Shown here: positions 9,330 through 18,247 of the stretch, one piece after another
Layout: each line of letters opens with the position of its first letter
How positions within the stretch are numbered: position 1 is the stretch's first letter
Assembly: GCF_000237085.1 (NCBI RefSeq)
Contig: NC_016627.1
Span: forward strand, 4,700,001-4,764,000
Origin: Acetivibrio clariflavus DSM 19732
GTDB lineage: Bacteria; Bacillota; Clostridia; Acetivibrionales; Acetivibrionaceae
Length of the DNA stretch: 64,000 nt
Direction: 5' to 3'
Program-made: the position numbers and the translations under genes
The notes under the pieces: generated by a model
The model's input: the letters and a program-made list of their open reading frames with translations, nothing else
What the model was told of the DNA's origin: nothing
Databases searched by the model: none

Positions 9330-9366
9330 AAATCCCCTTAAGAGTATCTTCTCTCTAAGGGGATTT
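9330..9366. terminator. Bidirectional terminator between convergent genes
   Basis: An 11-bp GC-containing stem (9330-9340 with 9356-9366) is followed by T-rich sequence on the + strand and A-rich sequence on the other side, serving both the gene ending at 9305 and the one ending at 9383. Confidence 0.75.
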
Positions 9367-9382
9367 ATTATTTTAACTTTTT

Positions 9383-10018
9383 TTATTTTACATTACGTCT
9401 GAACGTTCCAGATCTTTTGAGCAAACTCAGGTTACCCGGCTTGCTTCTTCCATAAAATTGACTATTTCTGAATATACCTTGATTTACCGTTCTTGCATCC
9501 TCAATCGAATAAAATGCTTTTGAATTACACATTGTAACTATCTCTAAAGCTTCTTCCAGCTCTTTTCTTTTTATAATTGTATATACTATTTTTACATCCC
9601 CGTTTGCTCCTTTTGCATCGACTACAGTAACACCAAATCCTGCATTATGAAGCCTTTCCATCAGTTGACACTCGTCCTTTACCAGTATTACTCTCACAAC
9701 CAGCATTCCTATTGCCAATTTTTCTTCAAGGATCATGCCGACCAAAGTACCCATTGCAAATCCAGCTGCATAAGCAAAATAACAAGCAATATTATCTAAA
9801 TGCTTCATTATCTGACTGATAGCGACAATCCATACCAGTACTTCAAAAAAACCCAGCAAAGGCGCTAAGTTCTTTTTACCTCTTGAAACAAATATAATAC
9901 GTATTGTACCTATTGATACATCAATAATACGGGATAAAAAAATAAGTATAGGCAAAACAACCCAACTGAAAAAGTCGGTATTTATAAACTCAAAAAAGTT
10001 TATTACCCCCACCTCCAA
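9383..10018 (-). CDS. UPF0316-type membrane protein (DUF5698/DUF2179)
   Basis: About 210 aa. Three N-terminal transmembrane segments (VVLPILIFLSRIIDV, GFFEVLVWIVAISQIM, YFAYAAGFAMGTLVGMI) with the family marker DVSIGTIRIIFVSRG are followed by a cytoplasmic DUF2179 domain (GFGVTVVDAKGANGDVKIVY). The function of the family is unknown; DUF2179 domains are thought to be regulatory. The start is unclear: the frame opens with TTG (10018) and the best ribosome site GGAGGTG (10010-10016) overlaps it, while ATA at 10003 is the only codon at normal spacing. Confidence 0.85.
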   Translation of the reverse strand: MEVGVINFFEFINTDFFSWVVLPILIFLSRIIDVSIGTIRIIFVSRGKKNLAPLLGFFEVLVWIVAISQIMKHLDNIACYFAYAAGFAMGTLVGMILEEKLAIGMLVVRVILVKDECQLMERLHNAGFGVTVVDAKGANGDVKIVYTIIKRKELEEALEIVTMCNSKAFYSIEDARTVNQGIFRNSQFYGRSKPGNLSLLKRSGTFRRNVK

Positions 10019-10358
10019 ATTTTGCTAAAAAAATTAAAATACCTTCACAACTAAAGATTAATACTAACTCTGCCAATTCCTTTAACAGCACTCCAAATTT
10101 TCACTGTCATAGACAGTTTATATACACTCTCACAAATAAATTTCCTTAATTTTAGTACTTATTATTACTTATACTTTACTTTATATGCAAATGAAAATAT
10201 AATAAAATATGTGAATATGTAGTCAACTTCCATATAAAACTAATAACGTAAAAATATGTTGTAAGATAAATAAATTTAAGTACTTTTTTTGCACAGCATA
10301 TTATCTCGCCTTGCAATGATCTAAATCGTGCCCTGGAAGGCTGAAGGAGGTAAAAGGT
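10019..10358. other. AT-rich divergent intergenic region
   Basis: About 340 bp between the divergent UPF0316 and hydrolase genes. No gene or clear structural element is visible; it must hold both promoters. Confidence 0.4.
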
Positions 10359-11309
10359 ATGAGAATTAGCGGAGTATCGTACGCCCAAAGAAAAACTCAC
10401 TGGATAAGGACGATTGTTATGGTAATAATTATACTTGTATTATTGGCTTCTATAGCTTTAATAGGAGTTTCGACATACACAGGATGGATGCTTACTCATC
10501 CTAAAAGGAAAGCTTTGCCGGTTTTTACATCAAATATAGTACCGGAATACAGAAATATCTCCTTTAAGGACATTAAAGATGAAATAAATTTAAAGGGCTG
10601 GTTTTTTGAAGTAAAGGGCAGTAATAAGACTGTAATTTTGGCTCACGGTTACCGTCAAAACAGGCTTCAGTACGGTGAAGATACCTTTGTTTTAATCAAA
10701 TCTCTCTTAAATCAGGGTTATAATGTGTTGACTTTCGATTTTAGAAACTGCGGTGAATCTGAAGGAAAAGTAACTACTGTAGGCATATACGAAAAAAACG
10801 ATCTTCTGGGTGCCATAAATTATGCAAAAAAATTGGGTTCTAAACAGATAGTTCTAATGGGATTTTCTATGGGAGCTGCCACAAGTATTGTTGCAGCAGC
10901 TCAAAGTCAGGATGTCGATGCAGTAATAGCAGACAGTCCATTCTCAGATTTGGAAGAATATTTGAATGACAATCTTAATGCCTGGAGTAATCTTCCTTCA
11001 TTTCCCTTCAATCAGACTACTTTTTTAACAATAAAAATATTAGAAGGAGTAAACCCGAAAGAATTCAGTCCAAGAGCTGTAATAAAAGATATAGCTCCAA
11101 GACCGGTAATGTTGATACATAGTAAAGACGATGCTTATATTCCTGTAAGCAACAGCCATGAACTCCTTAAGGCAGGCGGAAGCAATGTTAAACTTTGGGA
11201 GACAGAAGGCGTGAATCATATAGAAAGCTTTACAAAACTAACCGATGAGTATTTGCAAAGAATAACCGAGTTCCTAAATAATCTTAATGACGATTCTGAT
11301 GAAAACTAA
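10359..11309 (+). CDS. Membrane-anchored alpha/beta hydrolase
   Basis: A 316-aa protein with an N-terminal transmembrane anchor (about 17-45) and an extracellular or membrane-associated serine hydrolase domain. Motifs: oxyanion-region HGYRQNR, the strand LTFDFRNCGESEG, the nucleophile elbow GFSMGA, the acid in HSKDDAYIP and the histidine in EGVNHIESF. It resembles the BAAT/YqkD-type group of Firmicutes hydrolases. The substrate is unknown. AAGGAGG lies about 9 nt upstream of the ATG. Monocistronic. Confidence 0.88.
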   Translation: MRISGVSYAQRKTHWIRTIVMVIIILVLLASIALIGVSTYTGWMLTHPKRKALPVFTSNIVPEYRNISFKDIKDEINLKGWFFEVKGSNKTVILAHGYRQNRLQYGEDTFVLIKSLLNQGYNVLTFDFRNCGESEGKVTTVGIYEKNDLLGAINYAKKLGSKQIVLMGFSMGAATSIVAAAQSQDVDAVIADSPFSDLEEYLNDNLNAWSNLPSFPFNQTTFLTIKILEGVNPKEFSPRAVIKDIAPRPVMLIHSKDDAYIPVSNSHELLKAGGSNVKLWETEGVNHIESFTKLTDEYLQRITEFLNNLNDDSDEN

Positions 11310-11336
11310 AATTTTATTCCTGGCATAAAAGGTTAT

Positions 11337-11378
11337 AAAAATCGATTTTATGGTGCAAATCCCATAAAATCGATTTTT
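11337..11378. terminator. Long bidirectional terminator hairpin
   Basis: A perfect 17-bp stem (11337-11353 with 11362-11378) with an 8-nt loop and A/T-runs at both stem ends lies between the convergent hydrolase and corA genes. Confidence 0.7.
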
Positions 11379-11785
11379 AATATCTACACGAATTCTTTGG
11401 TATAACCCTAATATTATTAAGTATATACAAGTATATACCTTACAAAGGAAGTTAAATCCGTTAAAACATGCCTTTCTTATACAGCACCATGCTGGTAACC
11501 AGTGCTATGGCAAAAGATATTGATAAAGTATATATAAATCCATAACTATTATTTTGCCACGGAACAGGAACGTTCATACCAAAAAAACTTGCAATCATAG
11601 TGGGTATGGCCATTACAATGGTTACTGATGTAAGGAACTTCATAACCATATTCAAATTGTTCGAAATAACCGATGAAAATGCCTCCATCATACTGCTTAA
11701 AATTGAACTATATATGTTAGCCATTTCAATAGCCTGTTTGTTTTCTATAAGTACATCCTCAAGAAGGTCCTGATCCTCTTCATAT

Positions 11786-11791
11786 AGTTTA
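11786..11791. repeat. Left copy of 6-bp target site duplication
   Basis: AGTTTA, identical to 13719-13724, immediately flanks the insertion sequence. Confidence 0.8.
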
Positions 11792-13718
11792 TAATGCTCT
11801 CGAAAACTCGTATTGCTTTCGAGGTCTCTATTTCAGGAGCAAGCTAATTTAGCTCACCCCTAAAATCCACCAATATTTTCCTTAAAATTTTCCAATAAAA
11901 TTATCCTAATTTTAGCCATATATGGCACCAATCTACCTTGACTTTTTCACAGCGCCCCCAAAATCGAAGTAGGTGGTAATATTTGCCATTACTTTGATTG
12001 TGGAGGTTTTATTTATGCTGCGTAACTTTGAGTCTCACACTTCTTATCAGGAAAACCTGAAGCTTCATCTCCTGCTTTTTTGGGAGACCGATAGGGGCAG
12101 GGTCACGGATATGGAAAAATCCATATCCAAGCTATACCTTCTCAATTTGGATCCCCTGCTCCCTATCATTAAACCCCTTTATTCTAATACCGGCTGTCCC
12201 GCCAAGAACCAGCTGGGTATTATTCGCTCTCTTATCCTTATGCTCGACCAAAAACACCACGGCATTACAAACTGGGCCAAAAAAGTGGCCAACGACCCCC
12301 TCCTTTGTGCTATTTGCGGATTCCAATATGGAAAAGCCCCTTCCGTCGGTTCCTACTATGACTTCATTAAACGTCTATGGAAAGCTTCTCATAAAATCCA
12401 TGTCGCCAGGAAAAAGAAACTGAGGCCTTTCAAGCCTAAACCCCGTAAGAAACTCAAGGCCGGCCAGAAACTGAAACCCAAGCACAACGGCATCGTTAAA
12501 AAGTTTGCCAGAATCGCCATGAGAGACGCACTCCCTGAGTATCGTCCCGAACAGATCTTCCAGGAATTCCTTGCCCGCTGTGTCGTTGATGTTTCCGCCA
12601 AAATGGGTATCTTGGGCGATGTGCAAAAACTTTCTGTCGCCGGTGATGGCACCCCATTCTATTCCGGTGCTTCCCATTACGGTACAAAGGTCTGTGATTG
12701 TAAAAAACACGGTGTCTACGATTGCAAGTGCCCCAGACGTTATTCCGACCCTGATGCAAGATGGGGTTGGGACAGCTACAGGGAACAGTGGTTCTATGGC
12801 GATACCCTCTTTAACATCACTGCTTCCGACAGTCCCTATGACCTTCCCATTTACCTGCGTAAAGCACAGGCTTCAAGACATGACAGCATCCTTGCCGTTT
12901 TTGCCATGTCTGAGGTAAGAAAACTTTATCCTGACCTTTGCATCCGTAATTTTATTGCCGATGGGGCCATGGACAACTATCCCACCTATGAACTCATGTA
13001 TCATTGGAACATCATCCCATTCATCCCCCTTGATGCAAAAACCAAACAAACTCTTACCAAGCTGCCTCCGGGAATTATCTGCCTTGATGATCAAGGCAGG
13101 CCTATCTGCAAAGGCGGTATCCCTTACGAAGACTGCGGCTACTCCTACCCCAAAGGTATCAAGTACAGGTGCTATTTCGACTGCCATGACATTGAAAAAC
13201 CTTGTCAATGTACCGATTCACCTTATGGAAGGACTGTCTATTTAAAGCCCAAAGACGATTTCCGGCTGATTACTCCCGTACCCCGCGGCTCTGAAGCTTT
13301 TAATGAAAAATTTAAAACACGCACCTCTGTCGAAAGAAGCCACAAAAGGCTCTTTGAAGATTACGACATTGAAGAGTACAAGGCCAGAAGCTCCAGGCAG
13401 CGGTTTGCATTGGCTACTTTTGCTGCAGTGAATGTCCACTTGGACGCTTGGGTCAAGCATACAGGCTTTAGTATAATTCCTTTGCTTGAAGAACTTTCTG
13501 GCAAAGCAGCCTGATAGCTACCGAGTCTTTATTGTGATGAACCAATGGCCTTCTCATAGGCTTTGCTTTGCTATGCCCATTTTCAGAAAGTTATACAGCA
13601 TATTCGTTTATCAAGGTTCATTTCGTCAATATGCATTTACTTTTGTCAGTCTCTCAATGTTACTTTATCCCATTAATTAACATTCAGCAGGTTTTCCAGT
13701 TACTTTTCGAGACTATTC
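11792..13718 (+). mobile_element. Complete insertion sequence, 1927 bp, inside corA
   Basis: Ends were set by comparing the two corA halves. The terminal inverted repeats are about 17 bp and imperfect; both share TCTCGAAAA at 7-15 nt from the end (11798-11806 on the left; reverse complement at 13704-13712 on the right). A 6-bp direct repeat flanks the element. It encodes one DDE transposase. Its coding part is visibly richer in G+C than neighbouring genes, suggesting recent arrival. Roughly 220 bp (left) and 200 bp (right) are non-coding. I cannot name the IS family; a DDE_Tnp_1 protein of about 500 aa with a 6-bp duplication would fit IS1182-like or ISNCY groups. Confidence 0.88.
12015..13514 (+). 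CDS. DDE transposase of the insertion sequence
   Basis: A 499-aa transposase. Probable catalytic residues are Asp in SVAGDGTPFYSG, Asp in NFIADGAMDNYPTY and Glu in RTSVERSHKRL. A basic region rich in KPKPRKKLK sits near residue 130, and a Cys-rich stretch (CDCKKHGVYDCKC) follows the first Asp. The start is the ATG at 12015 with GGAGG 8 nt upstream; the longer frame from a GTG at 11973 lacks a ribosome site. The frame is intact, so the element may still be active. It reads opposite to the corA gene it disrupts. Confidence 0.9.
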   Translation: MLRNFESHTSYQENLKLHLLLFWETDRGRVTDMEKSISKLYLLNLDPLLPIIKPLYSNTGCPAKNQLGIIRSLILMLDQKHHGITNWAKKVANDPLLCAICGFQYGKAPSVGSYYDFIKRLWKASHKIHVARKKKLRPFKPKPRKKLKAGQKLKPKHNGIVKKFARIAMRDALPEYRPEQIFQEFLARCVVDVSAKMGILGDVQKLSVAGDGTPFYSGASHYGTKVCDCKKHGVYDCKCPRRYSDPDARWGWDSYREQWFYGDTLFNITASDSPYDLPIYLRKAQASRHDSILAVFAMSEVRKLYPDLCIRNFIADGAMDNYPTYELMYHWNIIPFIPLDAKTKQTLTKLPPGIICLDDQGRPICKGGIPYEDCGYSYPKGIKYRCYFDCHDIEKPCQCTDSPYGRTVYLKPKDDFRLITPVPRGSEAFNEKFKTRTSVERSHKRLFEDYDIEEYKARSSRQRFALATFAAVNVHLDAWVKHTGFSIIPLLEELSGKAA

Positions 13719-13724
13719 AGTTTA
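13719..13724. repeat. Right copy of 6-bp target site duplication
   Basis: AGTTTA, matching 11786-11791, at the right edge of the insertion sequence. Confidence 0.8.
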
Positions 13725-14410
13725 ATATATTTACCTCTAAGAAGCTTTTCCATAACAGCATCATTTGACTTAAGAGATGTGGTAAAGAATACAAGACTCT
13801 TTTCCAGCTCAAGAAGTTTAAATAACTCTCTGTTTCGCATGGACTTGTGCAGTGTTTTCTCCAAATCGTCGGTCTTTTTGTCAATATGCCTCAAATATCT
13901 TAAGAAATCTTTAGCAATCATAAAAAGCAGTTGTAAGGTAAATCTCGTCTTTTTAAATGTATAAAAATCCTTAACTTTTTTGTTCTTAAATGAATCGATA
14001 AGAGTTAGCTCTCTGTTACAGATAGTAATAACAAAGTCATCCATTATAAGTATACCTAATGGAATAGTTTCAAACTTAAGATTTTTTTCATCCTCATATA
14101 CATAAGGTATATCCACTATTACCAGTGTCTGATTATCTTCAACATCTATTCTCGGTTTTTCCTCTTCATCAAGCGGGTCTCTTAAAAAATTGGGAAGTAT
14201 GTTTAAACTATGCTCCAAATAATTTAGTTCTTCCTCTGTAGGAGCGGCAAGATTTATCCAGCATCCCTTCTCAATTTTCTCTATTTTCTCCAAATGCTGA
14301 GCCATATCGTAGGTTTTGTAAATCTCCATCATTATTATCACTTCCCAATCAAAAATTTATCTTTTAGTTATACTGTATAGTTAATTCCAACAATATACAT
14401 AAAAATACAA

Positions 14411-14437
14411 TAAAAAACTTCCTCACGACAGGAAGTC
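14411..14437 (-). terminator. Riboswitch-controlled intrinsic terminator upstream of corA
   Basis: A 7-bp stem (14430-14436 with 14417-14423) with a 6-nt loop followed on the minus strand by a T-run. It lies between the M-box and the corA start, where the magnesium-bound riboswitch is expected to cause termination. Confidence 0.8.
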
Positions 14438-14464
14438 AAACAACATTTATTTCGGCATATATTC

Positions 14465-14618
14465 TTCCCTCGTTGAGTTTTAGCACTATACAGCTTAGGT
14501 TTAACAACCAGCTACATTAAACAAAACCTTAATCCGGTAGTGTCTGTTGACCCACATTGGCGTCTTTCGACGTTTCTGGGCAGTAGCCTATTTCTGTATA
14601 GGAGCCTCACCTAACAAA
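14465..14618 (-). promoter_or_regulatory. M-box (ykoK-type) magnesium riboswitch
   Basis: On the minus strand the M-box landmarks appear in order: TTAGGTGAGGCTCCTATA near 14600-14615, GCTACTGCCCAGAAA near 14575-14590, GTCGAAAGACGCCAA near 14560-14574, GGGTCAACAGACA near 14545-14556, and at the 3' side AAGCTGTATAGTGCTAAAAC then TCAACGAGG near 14470-14497. These match the known ykoK leader that senses Mg2+ and represses Mg2+ transporter genes by termination. An intrinsic terminator follows. Confidence 0.92.
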
Positions 14619-14785
14619 GTATTAAGTTTACTTACTTATTATATGCAACATGTACTTTAGTGTCAATAACAACTTGATGGCATCAGAACCCTTCACATTT
14701 GTCTATTTCATCAGGTTTGAAAGAATCAAAATTTTAATGGGAAATGCAATAACCTTAAGATTTTTTCACTTCCAAAAGGTATTGA

Positions 14786-14818
14786 AAAAGCCTTTGAATA
14801 CCAATTTCAAAGGCTTTT
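14786..14818 (-). terminator. Terminator at the end of the flagellar/glycosylation operon
   Basis: A 13-bp stem (14806-14818 with 14786-14798) with a 7-nt loop starts 6 nt after the last gene; the distal arm ends in a T-run on the minus strand. Confidence 0.8.
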
Positions 14819-14823
14819 CTTAA

Positions 14824-15315
14824 TTATTTCTTTTTATCCAAAAAATATGCTGGTGGAGTTAAGGAGGCTCCGGAATTATAGTAGGTATCATTCAATTTTT
14901 TACCTTCCCTGATTTGCCTTAGCTTTGCTCCAAATTCATCCATCAAGCTTTTGGCTTTCGCATAATTCTGTTTCTCCAATTTATTTATTTCATCTAAGAG
15001 TTCCATTATCTGTCCAGTAATCTGTTTTAGCTCTTTTGCACCCTTCAACTGTGAAGCATCGATTTCATCCAATCTATTAATGCCCAGCTTCTGCTTAAGG
15101 AAATTGAAGTACATTTTAAAATCTTCATCAATCCTGTTTATCTCGTCAATCTTTATTTGCTTTTCATTTATAAGCTTTTCCAGGCCATCCATACCTTCTT
15201 CGCTTATGGCTTCCGTTTGCGCCATAGTCAAAAGCACCAAATCCTGCAAACACTTATATTTTTTATTTGAAGCTTCAATAGTCTTTTCAATACAAAATTC
15301 CGGGCTGAAATCCAT
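14824..15315 (-). CDS. FliT/FlgN-like flagellar protein
   Basis: A 163-aa, largely alpha-helical protein with heptad-like charged stretches (LEKLINEKQIKIDEINRIDE; LDEINKLEKQNYAKAKSL). It is the last gene of the operon, directly behind fliS. By position and predicted helical hairpin it is probably an export chaperone of the FliT/FlgN type, for the cap FliD or hook-associated proteins; sequence similarity alone is weak. AGGAGAG precedes the ATG. Confidence 0.75.
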   Translation of the reverse strand: MDFSPEFCIEKTIEASNKKYKCLQDLVLLTMAQTEAISEEGMDGLEKLINEKQIKIDEINRIDEDFKMYFNFLKQKLGINRLDEIDASQLKGAKELKQITGQIMELLDEINKLEKQNYAKAKSLMDEFGAKLRQIREGKKLNDTYYNSGASLTPPAYFLDKKK

Positions 15316-15326
15316 CTCTATCTCTC

Positions 15327-15731
15327 CTATTTAGCAACTTGCGCTGTTCTTGAATTTTGCTGTTTCGCAATTTTCATTGCCTGTTCCCAGGTATTCCTGA
15401 GTTCCCTTGCATAACCGAGTATCTCTTCAATAATAGTATTATCCTTTTTTATGTTTGCATCAATAAGTCTTGAAAGCATATAATCGTACAGTGAGTCTAA
15501 TTGATGTGCAATGTCATATTTCATATCTAATGTACACCGAAATTCAGTTAGAATATTCTGCGCTTTTATTATACAATTATTAGCTTTCTCTATATTCTTT
15601 TTATTTATAGCCATCTGCGCCTGCATCAAAAACTTGACAAGACCGTTATACAGCATAAGCACCAATTCCTCAGGAGTTGCGGTATATACAGAGCTTTCTC
15701 TATATTGTTCATACCCATTATTAAATGCCAT
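15327..15731 (-). CDS. fliS: Flagellar export chaperone FliS
   Basis: A 134-aa FliS, the cytosolic chaperone that binds the flagellin C-terminus before export. Family marks: the N-terminal YEQYRESSVYTATPEELVLM followed by LYNGLVKFL, and the central CIIKAQNILTEFRCTLD. Usual length about 125-135. GGAGG stands before the ATG. The order fliD, fliS, fliT-like matches Bacillus and Clostridium late flagellar operons. The three flagellins it should serve are about 17 kb upstream in the same locus. Confidence 0.95.
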   Translation of the reverse strand: MAFNNGYEQYRESSVYTATPEELVLMLYNGLVKFLMQAQMAINKKNIEKANNCIIKAQNILTEFRCTLDMKYDIAHQLDSLYDYMLSRLIDANIKKDNTIIEEILGYARELRNTWEQAMKIAKQQNSRTAQVAK

Positions 15732-15867
15732 TTATATTACCTCCATACTTTAATTAACCCTGTTTCAATGAAAGTTTACTTCATCATTTCAAAAATTTGT
15801 GGTATTTGCTTTAAGGTTTTTAACATTTATATCATGCCAATAATATTTTATAGCCATAGATACTTTA

Positions 15868-17769
15868 TTATTGGTTGCTATAGTAGTTACCTGTAATGGC
15901 AGATATATAGCTTAGCTGACTTTGCATTTGTGATAGAATTTTTTCCATGGCTGAAAACTTTCTATAGTATTCATTCTCTTTAGCCAACAATTTATTCTCC
16001 AATGTATTTATCAATGTTTCCTTATTTTTAATCTGAGTATATAGGTAATTGCTATATTCCGAAGCATCATTTGTATATCCTGCCTTTTCCAACAAAATAC
16101 CTTTTTTCCCATTGGAATCTCTTGTTGTTCTTACATTATCCTGTATTATATCATACAGGCGATGGGCCAATCCCGATTGCTTATACCTTTCAGTCCTTTT
16201 TGCGGAATCGTCAAGACCTTCTCTGTATGTATAACGGGATTCAGTTGTAAAAAGTTTTACTACCTCATCAAAATTGTTTGTAAGTGCATCCCGCAATTTA
16301 TTCTCATCGATTTTCAATCTTCCCTTTTCGGTATACGAACCGGTAGTTATTCCTATATCATATAAGCTTATTGATACCCCATCTATCTTTTCGTAAAGTG
16401 CAGTTCTCAAACTGCTTACAATCCTGGACAAAATGCTGTCACCGGCAAGCAATCCGGTTTTTGCTTTTTCTTCCCACTTTTCTATCTCTTTTTCACTCAT
16501 TGCATCCTTTTCGTCTTCGGTGAGAGGCAGATAATTTCTGTCATATTTTTCAGAAAGTTTCCCGTTTATTTTATCTAAAAGCTCGTTATATTTATTAACA
16601 AATCCTTTTATATTTTCAATAACAGAATCAATATCGGCCTGTACACTAATCGTAACAGGAGTCTCGGAAACTTCTTTGAGGGTATAGGTTACACCGTCTA
16701 TTGTAAACTTGTTACTGCTGCGTTTCATACCCTCAACACCATCTAAAGTAAACTCTGCATCTTTTCCGGCTGTAAATGTTCCGCCAACGATACCTAGAGA
16801 TTCCAGTAAGCCGCTTGCTGAATCGGTATAAGTTATATTTGACGCTGCACCTTCAGTCGTAGATTCCAATATAAACTGTTTATTTAATGAATCATAAGTC
16901 ATTTTGACTCCTGCATCACTGGAATTTATTGCATTCATAATATCCTTGACAGTTGCCTGGGCATAGCTTTTTTTAACATCAATGGTCTTGCCGTTTATTG
17001 TAAACGTTACATTCTCATCAGGATCAGTTATATTCAGCACATTTTTAAAACTGTTTCTTATGCTGTAAAGGGATGATGTTAATGACAAGCCGTTTGAGGT
17101 ATTGTCTCCGTCAGTAAATCCCAGACCCTCCAGTCCATCTCCGGACAATGAAAAGGTACTGCCTTTTAACAGAACTTTTATTTCAACTTTTCCGTCCTCG
17201 GTAACTACATCAAATTTTCCTGTGCCAAAAGCGTCCGCGAGTTTTTGTTCTAAGTCTGTTTCAAGTTTTTCTAAAGACAAACCATCTTCGTCCGAATAAT
17301 CGTCAAGTACTAATGTCTTTGTAACTCCATCTAAAGTAACAGCGATTTTTTTACCGCTTAAATTGAAATCACTAACAACGTTGCTTCCTTTTACATCAGC
17401 TACAATATCTGCACTTCCAGTAATTTTGGCAGCAGAAGCAAGAGAAATCACCTGTATTGTGTGAGTTTTATTGGCAGCATCTGCATTGGCTGTAGCAGTC
17501 ACAGCAGAAGAATTGGAAGATTGGATGTTAAACTTAGCAAAAGCACTCGGCGACCTGAAATTTGTTGCAGTTTTCAATACATTTAAATATTCATCACAAA
17601 AGCCCATAAGCAAACTGCTTATCTCTCTGTAAGCATCCCTTTTCCATTCCAGCAATTGCTTTTGCTTATATACTTTATCAACTTTAATACGTTCTACTTT
17701 CATTAAATCAGCTATTATTTTATCGGTATCCAGACCGGAATAAGTTCCTGTTATTCTTATTACCGCCAT
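15868..17769 (-). CDS. fliD: Flagellar filament cap protein FliD (HAP2)
   Basis: A 633-aa filament cap. The N-terminal FliD_N domain starts RITGTYSGLDTDKIIADLMK; the middle has surface-exposed variable domains with repeated Ser/Asp/Gly; the C-terminal FliD_C part contains VNKYNELLDKINGKL, DILYDIGI-like segment SLYDIGITTGSYTEKGRLKI and a terminal coiled coil ending in SQMQSQLSYIS. It is longer than B. subtilis FliD (about 500 aa), due to the central variable region. Six nucleotides separate it from flaG. GGAG lies before the ATG. Confidence 0.95.
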   Translation of the reverse strand: MAVIRITGTYSGLDTDKIIADLMKVERIKVDKVYKQKQLLEWKRDAYREISSLLMGFCDEYLNVLKTATNFRSPSAFAKFNIQSSNSSAVTATANADAANKTHTIQVISLASAAKITGSADIVADVKGSNVVSDFNLSGKKIAVTLDGVTKTLVLDDYSDEDGLSLEKLETDLEQKLADAFGTGKFDVVTEDGKVEIKVLLKGSTFSLSGDGLEGLGFTDGDNTSNGLSLTSSLYSIRNSFKNVLNITDPDENVTFTINGKTIDVKKSYAQATVKDIMNAINSSDAGVKMTYDSLNKQFILESTTEGAASNITYTDSASGLLESLGIVGGTFTAGKDAEFTLDGVEGMKRSSNKFTIDGVTYTLKEVSETPVTISVQADIDSVIENIKGFVNKYNELLDKINGKLSEKYDRNYLPLTEDEKDAMSEKEIEKWEEKAKTGLLAGDSILSRIVSSLRTALYEKIDGVSISLYDIGITTGSYTEKGRLKIDENKLRDALTNNFDEVVKLFTTESRYTYREGLDDSAKRTERYKQSGLAHRLYDIIQDNVRTTRDSNGKKGILLEKAGYTNDASEYSNYLYTQIKNKETLINTLENKLLAKENEYYRKFSAMEKILSQMQSQLSYISAITGNYYSNQ

Positions 17770-17774
17770 ATAAA

Positions 17775-18173
17775 TTATCTCCTTTCATCCACCAAAATCC
17801 CTGCCAACTCCCACATTTTCGCAACCATATCCAGTATCTTTTCCGGCGGGATTTCCCTTATTATTTCCTGTGTTTCGGCATCAATTACTTTAACCATTAT
17901 TTGTTTGGTCTTTTCATGTATAGAAAACTCAAATTGCCTTTTAGAGCCGACTATAGCCTTATTAGCCTTTTCAATAGCTTCGAGAACCTCTTCTTCCGAG
18001 ACAACACGGTCCTTTTTTTCATATCCCTGTGCATTAAATGAAGATGTGTTTTTGCTATCCTTTATATGATTTTGACTGCTTATGTCCGACCTAGGCCTAT
18101 CTATATTTAACATATCAACATTTTGAGTCCTTACCGATTGTAACATAGCAGCATCCATGCTTTTAATGTTCAT
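17775..18173 (-). CDS. flaG: FlaG family flagellar protein
   Basis: A 132-aa protein whose C-terminal 80 residues match FlaG (EEVLEAIEKANKAI; FEFSIHEKTKQIMVKVIDAE; IIREIPPEKILDMVAKMWEL). FlaG is thought to influence filament length. It stands just before fliD as in many Firmicutes. GAGGG is upstream of the ATG. Confidence 0.93.
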   Translation of the reverse strand: MNIKSMDAAMLQSVRTQNVDMLNIDRPRSDISSQNHIKDSKNTSSFNAQGYEKKDRVVSEEEVLEAIEKANKAIVGSKRQFEFSIHEKTKQIMVKVIDAETQEIIREIPPEKILDMVAKMWELAGILVDERR

Positions 18174-18247
18174 ATAAATCCCTCCATGAATTTATAACAT
18201 AACTTTTCTCATAATTATTATCGGAATATTACAACATTAAATTTATA

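Larger units (their letters stand above)
11461..14332 (-). pseudogene. corA: Magnesium transporter CorA, interrupted by an insertion sequence
   Basis: The N-terminal part lies at 13719-14332 (cytoplasmic domain, up to LLRGKYIK) and the C-terminal part at 11461-11791 (KLYEEDQDLLEDVLIENKQ, two membrane helices and the signature GMN in ASFFGMNVPVP). The two are separated by a 1927-bp insertion sequence. Removing it with one copy of the 6-bp target duplication rejoins the frame exactly as KYIKLYEEDQ, which fits the CorA consensus, so the gene was intact before insertion. The N-terminal fragment would end 4 residues into the element; neither fragment can form a channel. GGGAAG lies 9 nt before the ATG at 14332. 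Upstream are an intact M-box riboswitch and terminator. Confidence 0.93.

Noticed and set aside
12375-13460. Several overlapping open frames on both strands of the insertion sequence
   Set aside because: Shadows of the GC-richer transposase gene; no ribosome sites and no recognisable domains.
11814-13714. TTTCGAG seen at both insertion sequence edges as target duplication
   Set aside because: It belongs to the terminal inverted repeats (TCTCGAAAA). The AGTTTA repeats further out rejoin the CorA frame correctly, and TTTCGAG does not.
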